Assembly: GCF_000507185.2 (NCBI RefSeq)
Contig: NZ_AYTM02000002.1
Coordinates: 2,255,501 to 2,319,500, forward strand
DNA: 64,000 nucleotides
DNA from: Pseudomonas syringae KCTC 12500
GTDB lineage: Bacteria; Pseudomonadota; Gammaproteobacteria; Pseudomonadales; Pseudomonadaceae
Reading direction: 5' to 3'
Shown: positions 17,501 to 27,200 of the stretch, piece after piece
Position numbering within the stretch: the first letter of the stretch is position 1
Layout of the letters: each line of letters begins with the position of its first letter
Made by a program: the position numbers and the translations under genes
Notes under the pieces: model-generated
What the model saw: only the letters and a program-made list of their open reading frames with translations
What the model was told of the DNA's origin: nothing
The model's database searches: none

Positions 17501-20500
17501 CGCAAAGTGAAGCGTCGTTGAATGCGCTCAAGGCCGCCATCCTCGACTACCTGCTTAAGCAGGAGGGGCTGTGCCTGGAGGACGTCGCCTACACGTTAAA
17601 CGTGACCCGTCCGGCAATGCGCTACAGGTTCTGCGCCTTGGTCACCGACCTGGATGACCTGGCCAACGCACTGGCATCGTCGACTGCGCACCAAGCGAGC
17701 TTCAGCGCTCAGCTCGAGCAGGCAGCCAGCCGCTTTCAGGCAGGGGAAAGCATCGACTGGCGGCACCACAACCCACCGGGCAAGATGCTCGACCTGCCGA
17801 GTTATCCTTTCGAGAAAATACCACTGTGGGCCAATGAACTACGTGTATCACACGAACCACAAAGCTCGAATCCACCACCAGAAACCGATGATAGGCTTCT
17901 GCTCGCAGTTGCGGACTTCACGTCCAATGCGTCCGAGACAACGCGCACGTTCACCAGCCCCTTCACCTTAATTGTCGATCCGGAGCTGGATCGACAACTC
18001 CGAGGCCATGGGCATCGGATCGTCGTGCTGGACCCGGTCGACCCGGCGCCAACATCGTCCTGCGGCGCCCCCCGTACCACCAACCTCGTACAAGCCTGCA
18101 AGCGCGCACTCGACGACATCCCGCAAGAGCATCCCATCGTCATTGCCCTAGGCAACACATCGAGTACCCCTATCGCGCAGGAGCCTACCCAACGCGCGCT
18201 GCACTGGGCACTGTTCCAAGCCATTGCTCATCTGCAAGGCCCAAGATCACTGATGGTCTGTCTGCCAAACGAACCCGATGCCCAAGCAGGTCTCGTCGGC
18301 TTGCTGCGCAGCCTTTGCAAGGAACAACCGCAGCTGAGGATCTTGTCACTGCAGCTCGGCGGTTCGCTGGCGCACCCCAATGTTCTCCAGCAGGCCTTGG
18401 CACGCCTAGCATTCATACCAGTCAGCGGCCACGTGCACGAACGTCTGCAGGGCACGCAAAGCCAACGCCTGCAATGGCGCCCGATAGAGTTGCCAGTCGC
18501 ACCCCCGACGCTATGGCGTCAGGGCGGACATTACCTGATCGCCGGAGGCTTCGGCGGAATCGGCCAAGCCGTCGCTCGCCGACTGGCGAGTGACTTCGGT
18601 GCCCATATCAGCCTGGTAGGACGGCGACCTGACAGCGCGCACATCAGGCATGAGTGCCAACAAATGAGCGCGCAGGGCGGGACGGTTCGCTACTACAGCG
18701 CTGACCTGGCAGACGTCGGGGCAGCCAAGGCATTGCTCGCCCAAATGAGCCCACTGAACGGTGTGCTGATCGCGAGCGGCGTGCTGCGCGATGGGGTACT
18801 GACCGACAAGGCGTTCGAAGACTTTGAACAAGTCGCACGCAGCAAGATCGAGACCACCCTGGCGCTGGACGAAGCGATCGGCTCGGCCCCGTTGGACCTG
18901 TTCATGCTGTTCTCTTCAATCGCTGCGGCATTCGGCAACGCAGGGCAGACCGACTACGCCTACGCCAACGCCTGGCTCGATGGTTTCGCCCAGGCGCGTA
19001 GCCGTGCGGTGGCGCTCGGGCAGCGCCATGGCCGCACCCTCAGCGTCGCATGGCCGCTCTGGAAAGACACTGGCATGCAAGTCGATACCCAGACCCTTCA
19101 GTTCATGACACATGAAACCGGGCTCGAGCCCCTTGAAGCGAACACTGGGGTAGATCTGGTACTGCGACTGCCCTCAGCACTGGCCGCAGATGTGTGGGCG
19201 GTGGCGGTACTTGGCGGCGATACCGGACGCATCACCGAACGGTTGCTCGCACCACCTCGCCAAGATCCCGCAGGCAATCGGGCTTGCGAGTCGAACTCAC
19301 CTGATGCATTGCGTGAGGCAGTGAACGAACTGCTCGAGACGCTCACCGCCATTCCTGCGCAGAGGATTGATCCTGAGGCGCGTTGGGGCGAGATGGGGCT
19401 CGACTCGGTCGGCCTACAAGAACTGGCGAAAAACGTACAGGCTCGGTTCTCGGTGCCGATGGCCGCCAGCGCCCTGTTTCGCTACAACACCCCGAGTCAG
19501 TTGGTCCGCTATCTCGACAGCCAACGGGCATCCGACACACAAGGCCTGAGCACGAGCAGAGCACCCGACGCCGGCCATCCCGATGAATCGCTCACAGGCT
19601 ATGCCATCATCGGTATGGCCGCCACGTTGCCAGGTGGGGACACTGTCGAGACATTCTGGGACTCGCTCCTGCATGGGCGCAGCGCCATCGTGCCGATGAC
19701 GCGCTGGCCCGAGGAGGACCTCTACGGCGGTGCGGTGCGGAATATCGAGCATTTCGATGCACGCTTCTTTGGTCTCTCGGCACGTGAGGCGATGCTGATG
19801 GATCCCCAGCATCGACTGTTCCTGCAAACGGCATACAACGCCTGCCTCGACGCGGGCTATCGACCAGGCGACATCACCCGCACCGGTGTCTTCGCGGGCG
19901 TGCAGTTCAACGACTACCAGGTGCTGCTGCAGCTGTGGGGTCGCTCAAAACATCCCTTCGCCGCCACGGGCAACGCTCATGCGATGCTCTCCAACCGGGT
20001 GTCCTACCAATTCGGTTTCAGTGGCCCCAGCGAAACGGTCGACACCGCTTGCTCGTCAACACTGGTCGCCTTGCATCGCGGCATCAAGGCCCTGCAGGAA
20101 CAGGAGTGCGATACGGTACTGTGTGGCGGAGTCAGCCTAATGATCGACCCGGTCGTAACCCACGCGGCCGCCAGCATGGGTGTGTTGTCGGCGAGCGCTC
20201 GCTGCGCCACGTTCGATGAATCGGCTGATGGCTATGTGCGCGGTGAAGGGTGTGGCGCCTTCCTCATCAAGCGCTACGCCGATGCGGTGCGCGATGGCGA
20301 CAACATCAGAGCGCGGATCGTCGCCAGCCAGGTCAATCACGGGGGGCGTGCCAATTCGCTGACTTCCCCCAACCCGAACGCCCAGTGTGATCTGTTGCTG
20401 GCGGCGTACACGCCCGAGTTGGCAGAGCGCCTGGGCTACATCGAGGCGCATGGCACCGGGACGCGCCTTGGTGACCCGATAGAGCTGCAAGCCCTGAGTG

Positions 20501-21282
20501 CCTTCATCGCCCAGCAAGCCCCCGCAAAGCCACCGGCAAGCGTGCTGGTCGGAGCGGTCAAGACCAACACGGGCCACCTGGAACCTGCAGCAGCCGTACC
20601 GGCCTTGGTCAAGGTCATCAAGGCGATAGAGACCGGCTGGCTGCCTGCCAACTTGAACTTCCGTCAGCAAAATCGGGAAATCGACCTACAGGACACGCCT
20701 TTTTCACTGCTCACCGAAAAGCAGCCCTGGCGGTCAAACGACCGTGTCGCAGGCATCAGTTCCTTCGGCTTTGGCGGCACCAATGCGCATGTGGTGCTAA
20801 CGCAGGCCGATGCACCGACACAACAAGTCACGGCACAACCTGGGCAACTGCACTTGGTAGGCCTGTGCGCCAGAACCAAGGAATCGCTTGAACGCATGCG
20901 CGATGAACTGATCGAGCATCTGCGCAGCAACCCGCACCTGCCCCTAGCAGACGTGGCCCGGACCTTGGCAATCGGGCGTGAAAGCTTCGAGCACCGACTG
21001 GTGGTAAGCGCCATGGATCTGCCCTCATTGATCGAGCAGTTGAGCAGCGCGGCCTTGCACTACGTCGAGCCCCACGCCCTCAGGAGCCACGTCAACGAAG
21101 GGCCGCTGCTGGAGCTCGACAACAGCGTCGTCACCGAGCTTGCGTCCGCTTACCTGCAGGGCCGCGACACGCTCAGACGCATTTACCTGAAGGGCCCCGG
21201 CAGACGCATTTCGCTACCTGGCTATGCCTTCGACAGCAAACCTTACTGGTTCGAAACCGCCGCAGACCTGGAGGCCTCATGA
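14578..21282 (+). CDS. Trans-AT PKS KR-ACP-KS-KR-ACP-KS (LkcF-like)
   Basis: This 2234-residue synthase starts at ATG 14578, seven bases after AGAAGG. Domains: KR1 (about 60-400; GGLGGIG, Ser316, Tyr329, Asn333), ACP1 (about 425-495; Ser454), KS1 (540-955; Cys700, His835, His873), KR2 (1110-1500; GGFGGIG, Ser1446, Tyr1460, Asn1464), ACP2 (1578-1650; Ser1610) and KS2 (1675-2080; Cys1825, His1958, His2000). No AT is present, so extender units come from the separate AT. It begins with KR-ACP and ends in a KS, so it must receive a chain from a KS-DH on another protein and pass it to an ACP on the next. That split matches LkcF of lankacidin synthesis. KS1 has CSGS instead of CSSS after the active site but keeps the Cys-His-His triad. 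Confidence 0.9.
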   Translation: MQSDERSTCHTAKIVWSAESCSPASTGRTWLAIADGQHCDTPDGCIPIDADRIAGSALAAGDTVLVAVSETETSGPWQLAQSQFESIHRIIAALLATGTHLKLLLFSGIANADAAAAHGLLQSLRCETEQLAHTWLESDASLAQSLTICGLMQQEGLRRLRVEGGKRLVAHLHQQVTPLANETRSQDGPALIIGGLGGIGQHLLEHIVGQQPVFVMGRSPLSDERRSRLKALGCSGYFQGDATDTESLRQTLSTLHERYGRVDTVFHLAGHLEDGLFQSQTTSSLEKVMKTKIAPALALAHLQNEMAIRRVVMFGSLSATVGLAGQTAYASANAYLHALAERQCLQGHTGWSTIGWGIWDVSGMAMGQDRGLLLPMAPDKALAAMDELLAARCADALIYAGRLLTEAPSGRQAAKASRAPTLDTTLLVRQAIAKFTGLENLAEAENVLDHGADSVAAISIAAEIERRLAEAGMVTRVPRSILFEHPSISSLSAYIEARAAIIGLQPEPAVAPQSPPELTWRAPSPHVRAHTQDEPHWRAQDIAIVGMAGSFPGATSMEELWPLLAEARLAVRPVPSQRWDWRAFYDSDASATGRSYARHGGFIDNVEMFDPLFFQTTFKAAERMDPAERKLLQTTHHALENSGFFAAPTPDVGVFIAAMYGHYQQLEASQPIDTSFSAQANRLSYHFDFRGPSLTLDTMCSGSLTALHLAIAALRRGECRQAIVGAANIMVSPHKYRVLSQGKFLSPTGRCHTFGAQADGYVPGEGHVVFVLQPLQEAIDADARIHAVIHGSAVNAGGRSSGFTVPSAAAQTKVIEAALRDADRQAHDITYIEAHGTGTRLGDPIEIEALNGIYGARDYGHCAVGSIKSNIGHLEPAAGLAGLAKIVLQLRHRSLAPTIGCDIANPLIPVGEGTVRPQTELVPWNTPDGQRRYAGLSSFGAGGANAHVIVGEYMPPQVNAPARHDAVPMAVAISAQSEASLNALKAAILDYLLKQEGLCLEDVAYTLNVTRPAMRYRFCALVTDLDDLANALASSTAHQASFSAQLEQAASRFQAGESIDWRHHNPPGKMLDLPSYPFEKIPLWANELRVSHEPQSSNPPPETDDRLLLAVADFTSNASETTRTFTSPFTLIVDPELDRQLRGHGHRIVVLDPVDPAPTSSCGAPRTTNLVQACKRALDDIPQEHPIVIALGNTSSTPIAQEPTQRALHWALFQAIAHLQGPRSLMVCLPNEPDAQAGLVGLLRSLCKEQPQLRILSLQLGGSLAHPNVLQQALARLAFIPVSGHVHERLQGTQSQRLQWRPIELPVAPPTLWRQGGHYLIAGGFGGIGQAVARRLASDFGAHISLVGRRPDSAHIRHECQQMSAQGGTVRYYSADLADVGAAKALLAQMSPLNGVLIASGVLRDGVLTDKAFEDFEQVARSKIETTLALDEAIGSAPLDLFMLFSSIAAAFGNAGQTDYAYANAWLDGFAQARSRAVALGQRHGRTLSVAWPLWKDTGMQVDTQTLQFMTHETGLEPLEANTGVDLVLRLPSALAADVWAVAVLGGDTGRITERLLAPPRQDPAGNRACESNSPDALREAVNELLETLTAIPAQRIDPEARWGEMGLDSVGLQELAKNVQARFSVPMAASALFRYNTPSQLVRYLDSQRASDTQGLSTSRAPDAGHPDESLTGYAIIGMAATLPGGDTVETFWDSLLHGRSAIVPMTRWPEEDLYGGAVRNIEHFDARFFGLSAREAMLMDPQHRLFLQTAYNACLDAGYRPGDITRTGVFAGVQFNDYQVLLQLWGRSKHPFAATGNAHAMLSNRVSYQFGFSGPSETVDTACSSTLVALHRGIKALQEQECDTVLCGGVSLMIDPVVTHAAASMGVLSASARCATFDESADGYVRGEGCGAFLIKRYADAVRDGDNIRARIVASQVNHGGRANSLTSPNPNAQCDLLLAAYTPELAERLGYIEAHGTGTRLGDPIELQALSAFIAQQAPAKPPASVLVGAVKTNTGHLEPAAAVPALVKVIKAIETGWLPANLNFRQQNREIDLQDTPFSLLTEKQPWRSNDRVAGISSFGFGGTNAHVVLTQADAPTQQVTAQPGQLHLVGLCARTKESLERMRDELIEHLRSNPHLPLADVARTLAIGRESFEHRLVVSAMDLPSLIEQLSSAALHYVEPHALRSHVNEGPLLELDNSVVTELASAYLQGRDTLRRIYLKGPGRRISLPGYAFDSKPYWFETAADLEAS

Positions 21283-24200
21283 CTCACCCTGACGCATTAT
21301 CGTTATCGGCCCTGCAGAAACTGTTCGCCGATGCGCTGCTCGAAGTCGAGCCGCTCGACGCAGACGAACCCTACATCGAACGTGGCGTCGATTCGATCCT
21401 CGCGGCGCAGCTGGCGAAGGCCATTGCCCAACGCTTCGCAGTGCCCTGCCGCACGGCGGACCTGTTTGAGGCCGCCTCGCTGCGCGAGCTATTGAAACTG
21501 CTTCAAGTACGCATCGAACCTTCGACCACAACACGGACAACTCCAAACGAAAACCCTCGCTCCAAGACTGGACGCACACCGGTGATCGTGGGCGCCGCCG
21601 GTCGTTTCCCAGGTGCGGCATCGCTCGACGAACTGTGGGCAGTGCTCGAGAGCGGCAAACCGCAAACCGGCGTCATGGGTGATCACAAACGAACCGGGAG
21701 CTTCAAGGGTGGGTTTCTGCGGGACATCGACGCCTTCGACAATGGCTTCTTCCATCTCTCGCCCAACGAGTCGGTCTGCGTCGATCCGCAGCAACGGCTT
21801 TCCCTGGAGCAGGCCTGGCACGCCATTGAGTGCAGCGGACTGACCCTGGCCGAGCTCAAGACACTGCGTTGCGGCGTATTCGCCACCGGGCTGCCGGGCG
21901 ACTACCGCCACGTACTCAGCGCACACAGCGAGCAAGCAATCAGTGCTGCGGCTTTCACCGGCAATGCGTTCTCCGCCTTGGCCGGTCGTATCGCCTACTG
22001 TTTCGACCTGCCGGGACCTGTGCTTTCGATCGACACCGCCTGCTCATCCTTCCTGGTGGCACTACACCAAGCCGCCATGGCATTACGCAGTGGCGAGTGC
22101 GATGCCGCTATCGTCTGCGCAGCGACGCTGTTCTGCACCGATGAAGTTTTTCGCCTAGCACAGGCAAGCCAGGTGCTCTCTGCCTCCGGGCACTGTCTTG
22201 CATTCGACGAACGCGCTGACGGCTTCGCACCCGCCGAGGGCGCCGGAGCGCTGTTGTTGACCACCCAAGAGGTGGCCCAGAACCTGGGGCTGGCAATGCT
22301 CGCGCAGCTCGATGGCAGTGCGGTTGGCCACGATGGTCGCAGCAATGGCCTGATGTCGCCGAGTGTGAGCGGGCAAACCGAGGTCATCCGTGCAGCCTGG
22401 GAGGATGCGCGACGACAAGGTGGGCAAGGACCTGAGCACATTGCCCTGATCGAGACCCACGGTACAGGAACCCCAGTGGGCGATCCGCTCGAAGCCAAGG
22501 CGTTGGCGCAGACCTACGGGCAGCTCGAGGGACAAGGGCTGCGATACCTTGGGGCGAACAAAACGATCTTCGGTCATACCTTGGTCAGTTCTGGGCTACT
22601 CAGCGTGCTCAAGGCTCTATTGGCCCTGGACCGGCAGCAGATACCCGGGCCGCTGCTGAGGCCATCTTCTTCGCACTGGCACGACATCATGCCGGTATCA
22701 TCCCCGCACACCGCACATGCGCTGCCGCCCGGCGCCGGCATCGCCATCAGCGCGTTCGGCTTCACCGGTGTGAACGCCCATGTGTTGTTGCACAAGCCAG
22801 GCAGCGCAAGCGCTGTACAGGTCGATATCGAAGGCCTGTGCATCAGCGCCGCCAGTGAAGCCGGACTACAAAGAACGGCACTATTGCTGGCCCGATTTCT
22901 CGCCCAAGGCACACTGTCATATGCACAAGTGTGTGCCAGTTGTGCCGCCAGAACGCCTCAGGCCGTGCGGGCGGTGGTCTGCGCAGAGCAGGTCGACCAA
23001 GTGGTCGATGCCCTGGCGCGATGGGGGCGCTCGACTCCGACAGGGGTGGTTGTCGCTCGCGACTACCAAGAGCTGCCCGCCAGCACTCGTCGACCCGACG
23101 GCGTCGCTGCTCGCTGGCTGCAAGGCATGGCTACCCGCATCGGAGTATCCCAGGCCATCCATGTGCCCCCCTACCCCTTCGCCCGCCGCGCGTTCTGGCC
23201 TGGCCTGCCAAGCACAGCCACAGACCAGGACAACGCTGGCGGATCCGCCAACGTGCTGGAGGAACTGCGCCAACGCCTGGCCCAGCTGTGCGGCTACCGA
23301 CTCGAAGAGGTCGATAGCCAAGCTCCGCTGTCCAGCCTTGGGCTCGACTCCCTGACGGTACTGCAGCTGCTGGCACCCTTCCAGAAACGGAGCGGGAAGA
23401 TAGCTGTCGAACAGGCCTTTGCCGCAAGCACTCTTGCCGAACTGGCCACGCTGATCGAACGTGCGGCGCAGTCGGGCCGGGTAGCTGACCAAGCGGCGAC
23501 CGACCTGCCACTGGGCCTGCGCCGGCGTCAGACCCGCAGCGGCCTGACAGTGCTGGACCAGGCAGGCAACTTGCCGCCTGTGATACTGGTCAGCCCGCTC
23601 AATGCCTCACCCAGAATCTGGGTGCAGCAGTTGCCCATGCTGCGTCGTGATGGCTGGAATCCTTGCATCGTCGAATTGCCGCTGCATGACGCAGTACAGC
23701 CCGATACCCCAGAGATCGATCTGGGTAGGGTCGCTGCGCAATTGGCGCAATTGTGCGAGGAACTGTCCGTGGCGGGTCAGCCAGTCCCGTGCATCGGCTG
23801 GTCGCTTGGAGGCTGCGTGGCACTGCATGCTGCGCTCCAACACTCGCCCTGCGTAGGGCCCATCACGGTGATCAGTGCCGCGCCGTGGTTCGGCGAGACG
23901 ATCCTGGAAGACACTCTGCAAGCGCAAAGTGAACTGGAGGGGCGCGGCGAGATGTTCGACCAAATTCTACCGGGTAACGGCAGCGTCGCCTCACGGATCG
24001 GCGCGGGCCTGAACCTCAGGAGCCTGGGTGCCTACATTAATGCGCTGAGTACATTCGACATCCGCGAGGCATTGGGAGATCTGAACGTGCCGCTGCTGGT
24101 CATCCACGGCGCTCAGGACAATGTGATCCAGGCCCAGTGCGTCATGCCGCTGCGACAGCTCGAAAAGGCACGGTTCTTGGAGATTGCCGATGCCGGTCAC

Positions 24201-24296
24201 TTCTCGCCTCTGACACACGCCACGCTCGTCAACCGAACGTTGCTCGACTGGCTACACGTCAGCAAGCCCTCCGCCAACGTCACTCAGGTAGCTTGA
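21279..24296 (+). CDS. Trans-AT PKS ACP-KS-ACP-TE, terminal module (LkcG-like)
   Basis: This 1005-residue protein is coupled to the preceding gene by an ATGA overlap. Domains: ACP (about 8-78; Ser39 in RGVDSI), KS (100-505; Cys255 in DTACSS, His394, His433), ACP (658-728; Ser691 in LGLDSL) and an alpha/beta-hydrolase thioesterase (750-995; Ser842 in GWSLGG, Asp947, His974). The first ACP completes the module opened by the C-terminal KS of the preceding protein. The module without KR would leave a beta-keto group. The thioesterase releases the chain; in lankacidin synthesis the matching protein releases a delta-lactone. As the only TE in the cluster, it marks the end of the assembly line even though the gene is second in order. 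Confidence 0.88.
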   Translation: MTHPDALSLSALQKLFADALLEVEPLDADEPYIERGVDSILAAQLAKAIAQRFAVPCRTADLFEAASLRELLKLLQVRIEPSTTTRTTPNENPRSKTGRTPVIVGAAGRFPGAASLDELWAVLESGKPQTGVMGDHKRTGSFKGGFLRDIDAFDNGFFHLSPNESVCVDPQQRLSLEQAWHAIECSGLTLAELKTLRCGVFATGLPGDYRHVLSAHSEQAISAAAFTGNAFSALAGRIAYCFDLPGPVLSIDTACSSFLVALHQAAMALRSGECDAAIVCAATLFCTDEVFRLAQASQVLSASGHCLAFDERADGFAPAEGAGALLLTTQEVAQNLGLAMLAQLDGSAVGHDGRSNGLMSPSVSGQTEVIRAAWEDARRQGGQGPEHIALIETHGTGTPVGDPLEAKALAQTYGQLEGQGLRYLGANKTIFGHTLVSSGLLSVLKALLALDRQQIPGPLLRPSSSHWHDIMPVSSPHTAHALPPGAGIAISAFGFTGVNAHVLLHKPGSASAVQVDIEGLCISAASEAGLQRTALLLARFLAQGTLSYAQVCASCAARTPQAVRAVVCAEQVDQVVDALARWGRSTPTGVVVARDYQELPASTRRPDGVAARWLQGMATRIGVSQAIHVPPYPFARRAFWPGLPSTATDQDNAGGSANVLEELRQRLAQLCGYRLEEVDSQAPLSSLGLDSLTVLQLLAPFQKRSGKIAVEQAFAASTLAELATLIERAAQSGRVADQAATDLPLGLRRRQTRSGLTVLDQAGNLPPVILVSPLNASPRIWVQQLPMLRRDGWNPCIVELPLHDAVQPDTPEIDLGRVAAQLAQLCEELSVAGQPVPCIGWSLGGCVALHAALQHSPCVGPITVISAAPWFGETILEDTLQAQSELEGRGEMFDQILPGNGSVASRIGAGLNLRSLGAYINALSTFDIREALGDLNVPLLVIHGAQDNVIQAQCVMPLRQLEKARFLEIADAGHFSPLTHATLVNRTLLDWLHVSKPSANVTQVA

Positions 24297-27200
24297 ATGG
24301 ACACCCTCATTGCCGATTGCCGTCCTGCCACACCAGAAGAAACGCTGATCTGGCGCCGCAGCCAGACGCATGCCGGCGATCCGGGACTGATATTGAGCTA
24401 CCGCTTCGCGCTGGCATCATCGGTGGATGTCCAGCTTCTGGACCATGCACTGTATAGGTTGCTGGCCGGGCCCTTCGCCAGCCTGCGCAATACGTTTTTG
24501 CTCAACAACGGCACGCTGCTCAGCAAGCGCCTGGCCCTCAGCCCTGAGGTGCTGGAATACGATAGTTGCCCGCAACCATTGCAATCCCTGACGCAGGGCC
24601 GCTCAAAGCACTATCGCTTCGTCCTGCAGACACTTGAGGACGGGCAGTGCTACCTGGACTGCCTCTTCAGCCACCTGGTGATGGACGGCGTGAGTCTACA
24701 GCGCTTTCTGGCAGCCCTTAGCGAATGCTACGCCGGCCGCACGCCGGTGCCCTGCCCCGCAGCCGGCCCACGCACACCGGCGCCTGCAGGTTTCTGGAGC
24801 GAGCTGCTCGCCGGTTACACCCTTGAGCAATCCCTGCCGATGATGCCGCCTGCCTCAGGCCCCCGGTCAGGTCAGGTCAGGACAGCCACAATGACCTTGA
24901 GCCGGGTCACCCCCGATCAGTGCAACACCCTGCAAACCAGCGGATTTCGCCTGACCTGCGCGGCCATGGCACTGACCCTTGCCCGCTACCTGCGGGCTTG
25001 GGAGCAGAACGCCAAGATAATGCTGTGCCATACAGTACAAGTGCCTGGCGGCCCCGACGCAGGGACCTGCAGCAACCTTGTTCCTCTGCCTGTCGATGTG
25101 GATGCCTGTTCAGACGCTCACACACTGTTGCAACACATTGGCGAAACACGTCGACGCATCCGTCCCTTCCAGCACACACCATGGAACGAGCTGCTGGCTC
25201 AGTTCCCGGCGGGGAGCGCAGGCAATGTCGTCATCAATGAGTCGCCTGGGCTGCTTACACCGACCGCCCCAACGATAGGCGAGGTCTGCGAAGTTCGTGC
25301 CTTGCCATGCGCAGGTGGACCGTACGATCTGGCCGCCGTGTGCTCGATGGCCGGAGGATGTCTGCAAGTGCGCCTGGAAGCCAGTCACGAACGCAGCACG
25401 CCGCGCTGGTTCGCGCAGTTCGCAGAACAGTTTCAACACAGCCTACACGACTTGCTCGAGGACACGCAGCAGCCCTTCGCAGCGCTGGCAACACTGAAGC
25501 GACCAGAGCCTGGCGAACGAGGCCAACGAATCCCTCCCGTTTCGCTGGAGCAGATGCTGTGCGCACTGGAACAGGCCGAGGCAGAACGGATTGCGGTAAT
25601 TGACGACGATGGTGAGCTGACCTACAGCGCACTGCGCAGCAGTATCGATGCCACCGTTGTACGCCTGGCGCAACAAGGAGTCAGCCAAGTCGGGGTCTGC
25701 ATCGGCCGCAACCGTTGGCTGCCGATCGCACTGCTGGCAGCGCTCAAGCACGGCGTTCGCTTCACCCCACTTGAGGCCGGCCTGCCCGACGAAGCATTGA
25801 GCGATCTGATCCACCGAACCCAGATCAGCTACGTACTGTGCGATCGCTCTACCCATGCCCGTCTTGCCCATGCGGCTCCCCAAGCGGTGCTCCTGAACAT
25901 CGAAACACAGGTGATGTCCGGGGCAGGAACGTCTACATCGTCTTCGCAAGAAATCGACCCCATTGCCTACCAGATGTTTTCCTCAGGCAGTACTGGCGTC
26001 CCCAAGGGTATCCAGATCGGCCGTGACAATCTGGCAGCCTTCCTGACGGCCATGGCCGCGATGCCGTTTTGCTATCCGGGTGCGCGCTGGATTGCGCTGA
26101 CTCCACTCAGCTTTGACATTTCCTTGCTCGAAGCACTGCTACCGCTGTGCAGCAACGGCTGCATCGTGATGGCCGACGACCCTGTACGACGCAGTGGCCG
26201 ACAACTGATCGATCGTATCGAGCGAGATCGGATCGAAATCCTGCAGCTCACCCCATCCAGCCTGCGTCTGTTGAAAGACTCCGACTGGCAGGCACGACGC
26301 CCCATCACCCTACTGTGCGGTGGCGAGCGTCTGAGTCAGGAAATGGCAGACTGGGTCCTGGCTGCAGGCCATACGCTGTTTCATGTCTACGGCCCTACCG
26401 AGGCCACCATCTGGGCCAGTTGCCAGCGCGTCACCCGCGGCATGCCGCTCAGCATCGGGCATCCGCTGGACAACACCGCCCTGCAGGTCGTGGACGATCA
26501 ATTGCAGCCGCTCGCCTTGGGTGTTCCCGGCGAACTGCTCATCAGCGGATCGTTGGTCGGAGCGGGTTACCTGCCGCCGGCCCCGCAGCACAACTTCATC
26601 GAGCCATTCAGCGCGCAGAGCAATCGCGCCTACCGCACCGGCGATCGAGCTGTAGCCTGGGGCGAGCAACGTATCGACTACCTCGGTCGGCTGGACTCTC
26701 AGGTCAAGATACGCGGCCATCGCGTGGAGCTGTCCGAGGCTGAGGCGCTGATCAGGCGCCTTGCACCCGGTGTGGAGCCTTGCTGTGTGGTGCGCGAGGA
26801 GCCTGTCGCCTACCTGTGCGCATTCATTCGACCGGCTCAAGGCCGTCCATTCGACGTGGAAACGCTGCGCGCACAAGTCGAATCTCGGCTACCCGAGCAG
26901 CGTTGCCCATCACGCTATGTATTGGTGGACCAGTGGCCGCACACCCCCAACGGCAAGCTCGATTTGCGCAGGCTGATGCAAGCCGAGTTGCAGACGCTGG
27001 CTCGCTCGGCGCATGAGCAAGAGAGCGGTCCAAGCCGCGACAGCGAGTCGCAGGGAATCACCGAGCTGCGCAGATTAATTGCCGAAACATTGGGTGTACA
27101 GGTCCAAGACCCCAATCAGTCACTGGTCGCTGCGGGTGTGGATTCAATCGGCTTCAACTTGTTGGCAGAGCGCTTGCGCCACGAACTCGCAGTGGATATT

